A stretch of DNA of 64,000 nucleotides. It comes from JAFDZW01 sp964404255. Lineage in GTDB: Bacteria > Bacteroidota > Ignavibacteria > Palsa-1295. The position numbers and the translations under genes are program-made. The stretch lies in the NCBI GenBank assembly GCA_964404255.1, contig CAYOJJ010000002.1:1-64000 (forward strand), read 5' to 3'. The notes under the pieces are model-generated. The model saw only the letters and a program-made list of their open reading frames with translations, ran no database searches and was not told the origin of the DNA. Positions 33,190 to 40,628 of this stretch are shown piece after piece (position 1 is the first letter of the stretch; the number at the start of each line of letters is the position of its first letter).

Positions 33190-34089
33190 TCATTTTGACT
33201 GCGACAAACTCTCCGATTCCTTAAATTCTTTTTGGCAGTGAGGACAACACATGGCTTTGCGTTCGAGTTGAAATTCTTCCATAAACCCTGCAGCAAGCAT
33301 AGCCGAAGGTAGAGCGAAAAAACCTAGACCTAAAAAACTAAGTACTAAATCACACATCGTCCCGCCGGTCGTAAGAGGACTTATCTGCACATAGCTTAAT
33401 TTTGTAAATTTTGCGACTCCCCACCAAATGGTCGTAGGGATATCAGTAATAACAGCTGGTTGAGTAGCATGCTCGAAAAAATAAAACCCACTACCAAAAA
33501 TAACAATCAACAAACCAATAATAGCAAAAGAAATACCCATGTCATGACGTTTTCTCCGAAAAATCTTTTTTACCTTTGATAATGATTGAGAATATTCTCC
33601 AATCTTAAGTAATCGTATCAACCTAAGAAGTCTGAGCATCTTAGTGAGCTCTAGGTCGGTGGTAAGTATGCGCGGAAAAATAATAGGTAAAAAGATACAA
33701 AGATCAACTAATGAATAGAATGAAAAAATGAACTTAACCCGCCCTTTTATAGCTCCTTGATAGTGATCGCTTTCAACAATAGACCAAACTCGAAGTATAT
33801 ATTCGATGGCAAAAATAATTACCGTTATCAATTCCATTGTTTCGAATAACCCTCCGTAGGTAATCTCATATTTTGGAACACTCTCTAAAATCGTAATTGC
33901 TACATTTAGAAGTATGAGAAAGATTAGCATTCCCTTTACATATTTCTCAACGTTTGATTCGATTTGAATGGTGTGAAGTACCTGATAAATATACCCCCGT
34001 GCACGTTTATATAGAGGAGCGTTATCAGGAGATTGCTTCGGTGAATTTTCTGTGCTTAGAATAGCGCTAGTTACATCTGATGGATTCAT
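33190..34089 (-). CDS. Voltage-gated-like six-TM ion channel with non-canonical selectivity filter
   Basis: A 299-aa six-transmembrane channel protein of the voltage-gated K+/ion-transporter family: S1 (about 53-70), S2 (80-100), S3 (119-138), S4 with arginines every third residue (KMLRLLRLIRLLKIGEY, 150-166), S5 (185-205) and S6 (246-270). The pore helix starts normally (TTIWWGVAKFT), but the filter reads KLSYVQISP instead of TVGYGDISP. Both glycines and the Asp are lost. The C-terminus has CCPHC (281-285), possibly a metal- or redox-binding site. Codons are AT-rich, like the GluR0 gene. It may be a non-selective or altered-selectivity channel, a regulatory subunit, or a broken channel. Confidence 0.85.
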   Translation of the reverse strand: MNPSDVTSAILSTENSPKQSPDNAPLYKRARGYIYQVLHTIQIESNVEKYVKGMLIFLILLNVAITILESVPKYEITYGGLFETMELITVIIFAIEYILRVWSIVESDHYQGAIKGRVKFIFSFYSLVDLCIFLPIIFPRILTTDLELTKMLRLLRLIRLLKIGEYSQSLSKVKKIFRRKRHDMGISFAIIGLLIVIFGSGFYFFEHATQPAVITDIPTTIWWGVAKFTKLSYVQISPLTTGGTMCDLVLSFLGLGFFALPSAMLAAGFMEEFQLERKAMCCPHCQKEFKESESLSQSK

Positions 34090-34157
34090 ATTAAAACAGA
34101 TAATTAGTTGGTTGTTGAATAACTCACATTGTATTGATGGCTTCTTGATGTATTTTG

Positions 34158-34379
34158 TTACTTATGCCTCTTCGGTGCATTCCTTGTGTGTGAAGCTACA
34201 TAAGTGCCATCTTTTCGGCGATAGCTTTTAACGCTAACTCTCCCTGAGGAAGAACGATGACTACTTGAAGAATATGATTTTCTGGAATGGCTTCTTGAAT
34301 AACTCCTTGATCCTCTCGAGAATAATGTAGAAGGTATGATTGTGGAAATTGCAAGTATAATAACTAGAAAATGTTTCAT
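34158..34379 (-). CDS. Small exported Ser/Arg-rich protein
   Basis: A 73-aa protein with signal peptide (MKHFLVIILAISTIIPSTLFS) and a short basic mature part rich in SR, SS and HR. The C-terminal motif VKSYRRKDGTYVASHTRNAP resembles a recurring 'GY-x-RKDGTYV-x-PH-x-R-x-x-P' motif of small bacterial exported proteins of unknown function. Met at 34379 begins the signal peptide; a longer reading upstream crosses the promoter. A TATATTTG promoter element lies about 25 bases upstream. Possibly nucleic-acid or wall-binding by charge, but that is only inference. Confidence 0.6.
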   Translation of the reverse strand: MKHFLVIILAISTIIPSTLFSRGSRSYSRSHSRKSYSSSSHRSSSGRVSVKSYRRKDGTYVASHTRNAPKRHK

Positions 34380-34402
34380 GGATTGTGATGATAGTGAATT
34401 TG

Positions 34403-34410
34403 CAAATATA
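34403..34410 (-). promoter_or_regulatory. -7 promoter element of the small SR-rich gene
   Basis: CAAATATA on the plus strand is TATATTTG on the minus strand, an exact TAnnTTTG match. Confidence 0.45.
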
Positions 34411-34440
34411 ATAACAAAAAAGTTTATTTGCAAATTTTCG

Positions 34441-34650
34441 CTCCGTTAGGAGTGGAATGTTGGTAGCCCCGTGCGTAAGCGCGGGGTTTTGTGTGTTTTT
34501 TATGGCAGAGCTCCGTAGGAGCGAAATGTTATTCTCGTTACGTGGTGCCACTCTATGTTTACATGTCGCACCTACGGAGCTCTAATTTCTTTTAAATTCA
34601 TTTACCCCGCGCTTACGCACGGGGCTACCAACATTTCGCCCCGATGAGGC
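34441..34650. repeat. Nested inverted-repeat element (AGCCCCGTGCGTAAGC type)
   Basis: Outer arms are a perfect 31-bp inverted repeat (34457-34487 and 34604-34634) around the sequence GTAGCCCCGTGCGTAAGCG. Inner arms (34508-34529 and 34561-34582, GAGCTCCGTAGGAGCG type) match at 20 of 22 positions. It carries no ORF. A second, more diverged element is at 63353-63545. It looks like a non-autonomous palindromic repeat. Confidence 0.75.
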
Positions 34651-34687
34651 TCTTGAAAGATTTTTTTATTTGATCCCTATGTGAATC

Positions 34688-34717
34688 TTGAATTTCGATA
34701 CTCTCTGCTTAGCTTTG
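34688..34717 (+). promoter_or_regulatory. Bacteroidota-type promoter of the XRE gene
   Basis: TTG at 34688-34690, a 19-base spacer, and TAGCTTTG at 34710-34717. Both parts and the spacing fit the consensus. It sits 64 bases before the start at 34781, so an earlier TTG start at 34688 would be the promoter itself. Confidence 0.65.
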
Positions 34718-34780
34718 TATAAATATTTAGCGGCATGTATGCCGTTGATTTTTATTGATTGCTTTGGTAAGTTTGAGAGT

Positions 34781-35038
34781 ATGACAATTCAGCAAATAGT
34801 AGGGGATAACATTCGTCACATCCGTGAGCAGCGGCATCTTAGCCAGGAGGCGCTGGGGTGGGATGCAAAGATGAGTCGGGCGTACATCGGCAAGGTAGAA
34901 CGGGCACAGAGATCTATTACCATTGTCCGGCTCGCAAAGCTGGCGAAGGCATTGGGTGTCAAGGCGGAGGTCTTGCTTATCCCGGAGTATTATCGGAGGC
35001 TGTCTGAACCGTCCGCCGCGGCGGATTTACAAGATTAA
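34781..35038 (+). CDS. XRE-family HTH regulator
   Basis: An 85-aa single-domain Cro/CI-type protein: IVGDNIRHIREQRHLSQEALGWDAKMSRAYIGKVERAQRSITIVRLAKLAKALGVKAEVLLI. The helix-turn-helix lies at about residues 20-45. Size and pattern resemble small controller proteins of restriction-modification systems, but no such system is near. Translation runs on into repeat sequence at its end (PSAAADLQD), so the C-terminus may have been changed by repeat insertion. It is a close paralogue of the broken gene at 35795. Confidence 0.85.
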   Translation: MTIQQIVGDNIRHIREQRHLSQEALGWDAKMSRAYIGKVERAQRSITIVRLAKLAKALGVKAEVLLIPEYYRRLSEPSAAADLQD

Positions 35039-35400
35039 TAGGATTAACTGGGATTAAAACTCCATTAATAAAAATTTCCCTCGCCTTTATGATGGGGTTT
35101 GGGGTATGGAAAATGCGGGTTGATGCTTAAGACGATTTGTTAGGACGTCAGGGGATTCCTCTCCGCCACGGCGGATGTGCCATCTTCGTTCGGAATGACA
35201 GGTATAGTGAAGGCCATTGAAGAAATAATCCCAGAAATCCGTTTAATCTATCCCAGCCGTGGCGGGTCATTAATCTTGCAAATCCGCCGTGGCGGGACGG
35301 TTCAGACAAGTGCAGGTTTAGTAGAGCTAACAATTGCATTTGAGTCCACCAACGGTGGACGGCAACAACCATAGCCCATGATTTCAATCGTGGGCGGCGT
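35039..35400. repeat. Repeat cluster after the XRE gene
   Basis: Contains a one-sided GGGATTAA-type unit (to 35060), a G-rich tract (35090-35110), and repeat A in minus orientation (35125-35202), here with an insertion of CCGCCACGGCGGATG. Short CCGCCGTGGCGG palindromes and a hairpin AGCCCATGATTTCAATCGTGGGC at 35373-35395 follow. No gene. Confidence 0.65.
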
Positions 35401-35558
35401 CTACTATTTTCTGCTATTTCTTTTTTATCACCATTTTACCCTCAACCTTAATCCTTCTCCCTTAAATGGAGAAGGAAATTTATTTTATAATTTGTAAAAC
35501 GATGCGTTAAGACATTATAGGGATTCCTCATCCGCCGTGGTGGGACGGTTCAGACGGT

Positions 35559-35587
35559 AATAAAAATAGCCGCCCTTGCGGGCGGCC
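35559..35587 (-). terminator. Minus-strand terminator
   Basis: On the minus strand: GCCGCCC-GCAA-GGGCGGC followed by TATTTTTATT, a strong terminator. It follows a 33-codon open frame without start (35629-35727), so a short minus-strand transcript probably ends here. Confidence 0.7.
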
Positions 35588-35628
35588 GATCGTTTTAACA
35601 TAACGCAGGAGGCGGAACGGCTTTTACC

Positions 35629-35727
35629 TTAACACACTCTCGGGGCACCCGTGGCAGAGGCAGTAGCGCATTCGGACAAACCGTTACAGTTCAATGCACA
35701 TTCTTCGTAAACAAACTTACCACATTC
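35629..35727 (-). other. Cys-rich open frame without a start codon
   Basis: Minus-strand frame of 32 codons and TAA, reading CECGKFVYEECALNCNGLSE then CATASATGAPRVC. Seven Cys in 33 residues is unlikely by chance and resembles small bacterial Cys-rich peptides. The frame is closed by TAA on the upstream side and has no ATG/GTG/TTG at its beginning, although AAAGGAG stands upstream and a terminator downstream. It may be a frameshifted remnant of a small gene. Confidence 0.3.
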
Positions 35728-35794
35728 ACATTATTTAATCCACACTCCTTTGCGTGTTGAATAAATTCGTGCAATGTGCGAATTTTGTTTTTAT

Positions 35795-36014
35795 ATGACC
35801 ATTCAGCAAATTGTTGCAGATAACATTAGGCATATTCGCGAAAAACGAAACATCTCTCAGGAAAGTCTGGCGCTTGATGCGCAGAGCGTATGTCGGCGAA
35901 ATAGAGCGTGCACAAAAAACAATTTCCATCGAGCGCTTAACCAAGCTTGCAAAAGTCCTCGGCGTCGAACCGGAAGTGCTGCTTATTCCTGAATACTATA
36001 AAAGAGTAGAGTAG
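35795..36014 (+). pseudogene. Frameshifted XRE-family regulator
   Basis: The first frame gives MTIQQIVADNIRHIREKRNI then SQESLALDA, nearly the same as the XRE protein at 34781. The protein then continues in another frame as RAYVGEIERAQKTISIERLTK and ends LLIPEYYKRVE. Comparison with the intact paralogue suggests loss of eight bases around 35882, where the paralogue codes KMS. The joined product would be about 73 residues, full length for the family. Either a dead gene or, less likely, a programmed shift or assembly error. Confidence 0.75.
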
Positions 36015-36300
36015 GGGATGGGGTATAGGGTGTAGGGTTTGGGAAATGCGGTTTGGTGTTTAAGACGATTTGTTAGGACGTCAGGGGATTCCTCACTGCG
36101 TTTCGGAATGACAGGTTTAGTAAAGGTCTTGAAGAAAAAAGAATATAATCCCAGCTAATCCCATAAATCCCATTAATCCCGGTTCAGACAAATGACAGGC
36201 TTAGTAAACGTCTCAGATCGCCATGTTGTCTTCGTCTTTTCGCGATGACAAATTTATATTTCGAACCCGCAACCCTGAACCCCGACCCCGATTCCCAAAT
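36014..36300. repeat. Composite repeat block (right inverted copy) and G-rich tracts
   Basis: A G-rich tract (36014-36051) is followed by repeat A in minus orientation (36060-36115), the CTTGAAGAAAAAAGAATATA spacer and the GGGATTA-type unit (36141-36189). A half-copy of the GTCATCGCGA unit (36213-36252) and a C-rich tract follow (to 36300). Over about 150 bases it is the inverse of the block at 29945-30105. Confidence 0.75.
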
Positions 36301-36374
36301 CTAGGTCACAAACTTTTCCCTACTCTGCATTCGCGAATGGCGGGTCTATTGGTCAAATGTAATTTCATTGGGAA

Positions 36375-37997
36375 ATGAATCGCAGAATGTTCTTAGGCTT
36401 AGATCGGCCGTCCTCACAATCGATGTACTCACTGCCACAAGAGATACAACCTCCGAAGCCACAGCCATGGGGTATTGCGGAGATCAATCATCTCTATCAC
36501 CGGCTCGGCTTTAGCGCAACCCTCGATGATATCAAGCGCTGTCTCGGTAAATCACCTACGGAAGTTATCGATATGCTGATGGATGATAGCCTCATCACCG
36601 ATTTGATGCCGGATCCTCCGCCCTATAGCGATGCCTGGATCCATACTCCGCCCTATACCGGCCCGGAGTACAGCATCGCTCATGCCGAGGACGTCTTGCA
36701 GCATACGACTAAAATGGATCTCAGGATGTGGTTCACCTGCCTGATGATGGATTCGTCTTCGCAACTGCGCGAGAAGCTCACGCTCTTCTGGCACAATCAT
36801 TTTGTGATCGAAGAAGTAAAGCTGTATTTTGGCCTGCATATTTATCGCTACTTCCAATATCTGCGTGCTAATGCCTGGGGAAACTTTAAGCAAATGGTGA
36901 AGGACATTACGATCATGCCGGCAATGCTGAAGTACCTCGATGGGCTATGGAGCGAGAAGGACATGATCAACGAAAATTATGCCCGCGAATTGCTCGAGCT
37001 CTTTACTCTTGGCATCACCGATCGCGACGGAAATAAAAATTATACGCAGGAAGATATTCGTAATCTCGCCTTTGCTGTAACAGGCTGGCGTTTTCGCTAC
37101 GAAGAACCGCCGCCGGATGTGATGCCGCCGTACTTCGCCGATTACTATTTCGATTTCGAAACGAAGCGCTCTATTTTTGGCTCGGAGCCGAAGATCGTCG
37201 GGCTCTTTGCCGCGAACGATAGCCGCATCGAAGTCGATGCAATCGAACTGCTCTTCGAGCGGCGCGCTCCGGCTATTGCCTGGCATATTGCTGAGAAGGT
37301 CTATAAGAATTTTGTCTATATGGGAGATCGCCAGCCGCAGGACGATGATCTTATTCAAAGCCTTGCCGATACACTACTCGAATCGGATTGGGAGCTCAAG
37401 CCGATGTTCAGGAAGCTCTTTACCAGCGAGCAGTTCTTCGATCCGGTGCATCGCGGGGGAGCCATTAAGTCACCGTATGAATTTATGATGGGCCTCTTTA
37501 GAAAATTAACTATTCCTATCTCCTTCTTCCAAGCCGGCTCGCTTTGCTGGTATGGTGCCGATACCGGGCAATGGCTCGATAGCCCGACAAATGTAAAAGG
37601 CTGGGCTGGGTATCGTACCTGGCTCAATACGGCAACATTACCAAAACGGCTGCATGATATTATTAGTGAACTGGTACTCGGGAGAAATATTGAAGGCAAG
37701 GTCATCAATCCGCACGATGGATTTTATTTTCCGGGGGTACCCTTTAGCGATGAACAGGTTATTACCTGGGCAAAACAATTCGATTCTTATACTGCCGACC
37801 TGATGACATTGGTAGCGGATATGAATGACTTTCTGCTCGCGTTGCCGCTTAGCCCGCGCCGCCTCAATGAAATTATAAAACAGGCAGGATTGCAGCACCT
37901 GTATGAATGGCAAACCCTTGACGATACTTCGCGGGTCCAACCGATTCGCCGCCTCCTCTACGAATTTCTTAGTGCCCCGGAATTTCAATTAGCATAA
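36375..37997 (+). CDS. DUF1800 family protein
   Basis: A 540-aa protein of the DUF1800 family. Typical parts: IAEINHLYHRLGFSAT near the start, LREKLTLFWHNHFVIE, NENYARELLELFTLG and FAVTGWRF. The N-terminus (MNRRMFLGLDRP) has an arginine pair but no obvious export signal. It is encoded eight bases upstream of a DUF1501 gene; this pair occurs together in many Bacteroidota and Planctomycetes genomes and its function is unknown. It begins after a repeat cluster, with no matching -7 element directly upstream. Confidence 0.88.
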   Translation: MNRRMFLGLDRPSSQSMYSLPQEIQPPKPQPWGIAEINHLYHRLGFSATLDDIKRCLGKSPTEVIDMLMDDSLITDLMPDPPPYSDAWIHTPPYTGPEYSIAHAEDVLQHTTKMDLRMWFTCLMMDSSSQLREKLTLFWHNHFVIEEVKLYFGLHIYRYFQYLRANAWGNFKQMVKDITIMPAMLKYLDGLWSEKDMINENYARELLELFTLGITDRDGNKNYTQEDIRNLAFAVTGWRFRYEEPPPDVMPPYFADYYFDFETKRSIFGSEPKIVGLFAANDSRIEVDAIELLFERRAPAIAWHIAEKVYKNFVYMGDRQPQDDDLIQSLADTLLESDWELKPMFRKLFTSEQFFDPVHRGGAIKSPYEFMMGLFRKLTIPISFFQAGSLCWYGADTGQWLDSPTNVKGWAGYRTWLNTATLPKRLHDIISELVLGRNIEGKVINPHDGFYFPGVPFSDEQVITWAKQFDSYTADLMTLVADMNDFLLALPLSPRRLNEIIKQAGLQHLYEWQTLDDTSRVQPIRRLLYEFLSAPEFQLA

Positions 37998-38005
37998 GTA
38001 CATCT

Positions 38006-39628
38006 ATGAACCGCAGGAATTTTTTGAAGACCGTACCGCTCGGTGCTCTTGCTACAGCCGTACCGTTCGCGCTTGGCGCCCGCCGCGCAGAAGCGTTACT
38101 GCACTCGCCGATATTGAAGGCATTCACGAATCCTTCTGAAGAAAATGACCGGGTACTTGTCGTTCTTTTTCTCGAAGGCGGCAATGATGGACTTAATACA
38201 CTGGTACCATTCGAAGACCCGCTCTACGATTATTACCGGACGCATCTCGGTTTCACGACAGCAGCGGAAAAAGCACAACTTACCTTCAAAGTACGCGATG
38301 ATCTTGCCTTCAATCCGGCGATGAATGCAATCGAACCACTTTGGCAGGAAGGGAAGATGGGTATTATCCAGAATATCGGAATCGAGAATCCCGATCTTTC
38401 GCATTTTCGCGGACTGGAGATCTGGAATTCTGCCAGCGATAACGATCTGCTTATTCCGACGGGCTGGGCAGGCCGGTTACTCGAAACCATGCAGCCCGAT
38501 TATCCAAATACACTGCCGCTCGATCCGCTGGCGATCAACATGGGTACGCTCGGCAGCCAGATCTTTCGTGGCTCGAGTTCGATGATGGATGTGCAAGTAC
38601 CCGATCCGCTCACGTTTGCTGCAGCATCGATCGCGGGCGACGATCCGCTGCCTGGTACCGAAGGCGGCCGTGAACTCGGCTTTGTACGCGAGCTGGTAAC
38701 CATTTCTAATGTCTATGCCGAACGGTTCAATACGCTCTTTCCGAAGTATACCGTTAGTAAAGTGCAATATCCCGATTACGATTTTGCAAAAGATCTTCAG
38801 CATGTAGCGTGGTGTATAGCCGCAGGGATGAAAACAAAGATCTATTTTGTAAGTATGCTCGGGTTCGATACGCATTTTACACAGTTCTCGAAAGACCCCA
38901 CACAGACTGTCGGGCACGGGTATCTCTTAAAAAAATTTGCCGATTCTGTGTATGCGTTTCAGCGCGATCTCGAAGCGCTCGGTATTGCCGATAAGGTATT
39001 AACCATGACGTATTCGGAATTCGGCCGCCGCATCAGCGAGAATGGCGATTGGGCCAGCGGTACCGATCATGGGACAACGGCTCCACATTTTATTTTTGGC
39101 ACGGGAGTGAATGGGAATGTCTATGGACATCATCCCGATCTTGCCCATCTCGATAAAAATGGCGATGCCTATAATGAATTCGAATTCCGCCAATACTATT
39201 CGGCGATCCTCGGCGATTGGTTTGGGCTTGATGAAACACTGCGGACTTCGATCCTCAGTCCCGGAAGAAATCATGCTCCCTGGGATATTACTTTTCCGGT
39301 CAATGGTGGCACGACTCGGGAGCATTTGATCAAGCAGGCTACTGCGTATTCGACATCGAGATCGGTATCGAAAGGCTTAGCCTGTATTGCACAGCCGAAC
39401 CCTGCCGATAAACAAGTAACGGTCTCATTCCTACCTATTCGTGAAGGTGATGTTACTGCCGAGCTTTTCGATGCCCAAGGCCGGTCGATCGAACGCATTA
39501 TCAGGTTTGTCGGAGCAGAAGCATCGCAGATAAGTTTTCAAACAGCACAATTACCGGCCGGTTCGTATTATATCCATCTGATCTCTTCTTCTGTTGCTGA
39601 AACATTGAAGATCGTGGTGCAGCATTAA
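38006..39628 (+). CDS. DUF1501 family protein with T9SS sorting domain
   Basis: A 540-aa protein with a twin-arginine-like signal (MNRRNFLKTVPLGALATAVPFALGARRAEA, processing near residue 30). The DUF1501 core follows (RVLVVLFLEGGNDGLNTLVP, SEFGRRISENG, GTDHGTTAPHFIFGTGVNG), related to sulfatase/alkaline phosphatase-like folds. At the C-terminus is a T9SS type A domain (CIAQPNPADKQVTVSF, LFDAQGRSIERI, LPAGSYYIHLISS). A Tat-type signal combined with T9SS sorting would mean folding in the cytoplasm before two-step export. Translation is probably coupled with the DUF1800 gene, eight bases away. Confidence 0.85.
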   Translation: MNRRNFLKTVPLGALATAVPFALGARRAEALLHSPILKAFTNPSEENDRVLVVLFLEGGNDGLNTLVPFEDPLYDYYRTHLGFTTAAEKAQLTFKVRDDLAFNPAMNAIEPLWQEGKMGIIQNIGIENPDLSHFRGLEIWNSASDNDLLIPTGWAGRLLETMQPDYPNTLPLDPLAINMGTLGSQIFRGSSSMMDVQVPDPLTFAAASIAGDDPLPGTEGGRELGFVRELVTISNVYAERFNTLFPKYTVSKVQYPDYDFAKDLQHVAWCIAAGMKTKIYFVSMLGFDTHFTQFSKDPTQTVGHGYLLKKFADSVYAFQRDLEALGIADKVLTMTYSEFGRRISENGDWASGTDHGTTAPHFIFGTGVNGNVYGHHPDLAHLDKNGDAYNEFEFRQYYSAILGDWFGLDETLRTSILSPGRNHAPWDITFPVNGGTTREHLIKQATAYSTSRSVSKGLACIAQPNPADKQVTVSFLPIREGDVTAELFDAQGRSIERIIRFVGAEASQISFQTAQLPAGSYYIHLISSSVAETLKIVVQH

Positions 39629-39676
39629 GGATTGTAGCAGAGACTTTTCTCCGGTACTCTGCGTTGAGAGGCCGCG

Positions 39677-40234
39677 ATGAAACGATTGCTTCATGCTGAT
39701 ATTCAGGCGACCCGCCTTAGCGAAAGCGATGCCGCGCATTCGGCGAACCGCTTTCCGGTAATTGCCATACTCGATAATATTCGCAGTATGTATAATGTCG
39801 GCTCGATCTTTCGTACCTCCGATGCTGCGCGAATCGAAGCGCTTTTTACGACCGGCTATACGCCGCATCCTCCGAGAAAAGAAATTGAAAAGACGGCGCT
39901 CGATGCAACGCGAACCGTCCCGCATCGCCATTTTAAAACTCCTGTGGAAGCCATCGAAGCAGCGATAGCGCTCGGCTTCAAGCCTGCCGCGCTTGAACTT
40001 ACTTCTCATAGCCGTTCGATCTACGATCTTAACAAGCAGGATTTCCCGCTGGCCCTCGTGATCGGTAATGAGATCACCGGCGTAAGCGATGAAGCCCTTG
40101 CTCGTTGCGAATTCTCCATTGCACTGCCAATGCTCGGTGCAAAGCATTCGCTTAATGTCGCCGTTGCGTACGGTGCGGCAATCTATCAGTGCCTTAGCAT
40201 CTATAAAAACGATCTGCAGCACTTTCGTCCGTAA
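39677..40234 (+). CDS. TrmH/SpoU family RNA 2'-O-methyltransferase
   Basis: A 185-aa SPOUT methyltransferase. The three family motifs are seen: NIRSMYNVGSIFRTSDAA (motif 1), LALVIGNEITGVSDEAL (motif 2, SAM-binding knot) and ALPMLGAKHSLNVAVAYGAAIYQ (motif 3). It lacks an extra N-terminal RNA-binding domain, like TrmL-type enzymes, so the target could be tRNA or rRNA. It lies 48 bases after the DUF1501 gene. Confidence 0.88.
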   Translation: MKRLLHADIQATRLSESDAAHSANRFPVIAILDNIRSMYNVGSIFRTSDAARIEALFTTGYTPHPPRKEIEKTALDATRTVPHRHFKTPVEAIEAAIALGFKPAALELTSHSRSIYDLNKQDFPLALVIGNEITGVSDEALARCEFSIALPMLGAKHSLNVAVAYGAAIYQCLSIYKNDLQHFRP

Positions 40235-40264
40235 GGCAGGCTGCAGTTGCATCGTCATTATACT

Positions 40265-40564
40265 ATGAGAAGATTCAACGTCATAGTATTTTTCGTCGCG
40301 CTTGTGGTGATTGCCGGGATCTTTCTTTTAGCCCTGTCACAGGTGGCCTCTGCCGATGGCGGTATGACCTCATACGTCAGACCCTCACTGTTCTATGATA
40401 GTATTCTTTCCGTAGGATTAACTCCGATAACATTTATAGTTGCCTTATTGGGAATTGGTGATGATAAAACGACGCCGATGCTCGCCCTCATTATTGCGGT
40501 AATAGTATATGCTGTTCTCGCCGAACGTATCGTTGCCCTGATTCGACGCAAGATGCGCGCATAG
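40265..40564 (+). CDS. Small membrane protein
   Basis: A 99-aa protein with three hydrophobic segments (about residues 5-24, 39-58 and 66-88) and a basic C-terminus (RIVALIRRKMRA). No family recognised. The ATG at 40265 begins before the first helix; an ATG 18 bases earlier adds only MHRHYT. It is located between the methyltransferase and the histidine kinase in the same direction. Confidence 0.6.
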   Translation: MRRFNVIVFFVALVVIAGIFLLALSQVASADGGMTSYVRPSLFYDSILSVGLTPITFIVALLGIGDDKTTPMLALIIAVIVYAVLAERIVALIRRKMRA

Positions 40565-40628
40565 TTCTTTCGAGGCTGTCTATATTGGTAAGCAACCCAC
40601 ATCCCTGCTTTCTCGTTAGAGAAAGCCA

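Noticed and set aside
34781..35038. Restriction-modification controller locus
   Set aside because: The XRE protein resembles controller proteins, but no methylase or nuclease gene is near it.
31888..36300. Integrative element with integrase at tRNA-Leu
   Set aside because: No integrase, excisionase or duplicated tRNA 3' end was found; only base composition and repeats support an island.
28137..36374. CRISPR array in the repeat-rich region
   Set aside because: Repeats are dispersed, in both orientations and of unequal spacing, with no regular spacers and no cas genes.
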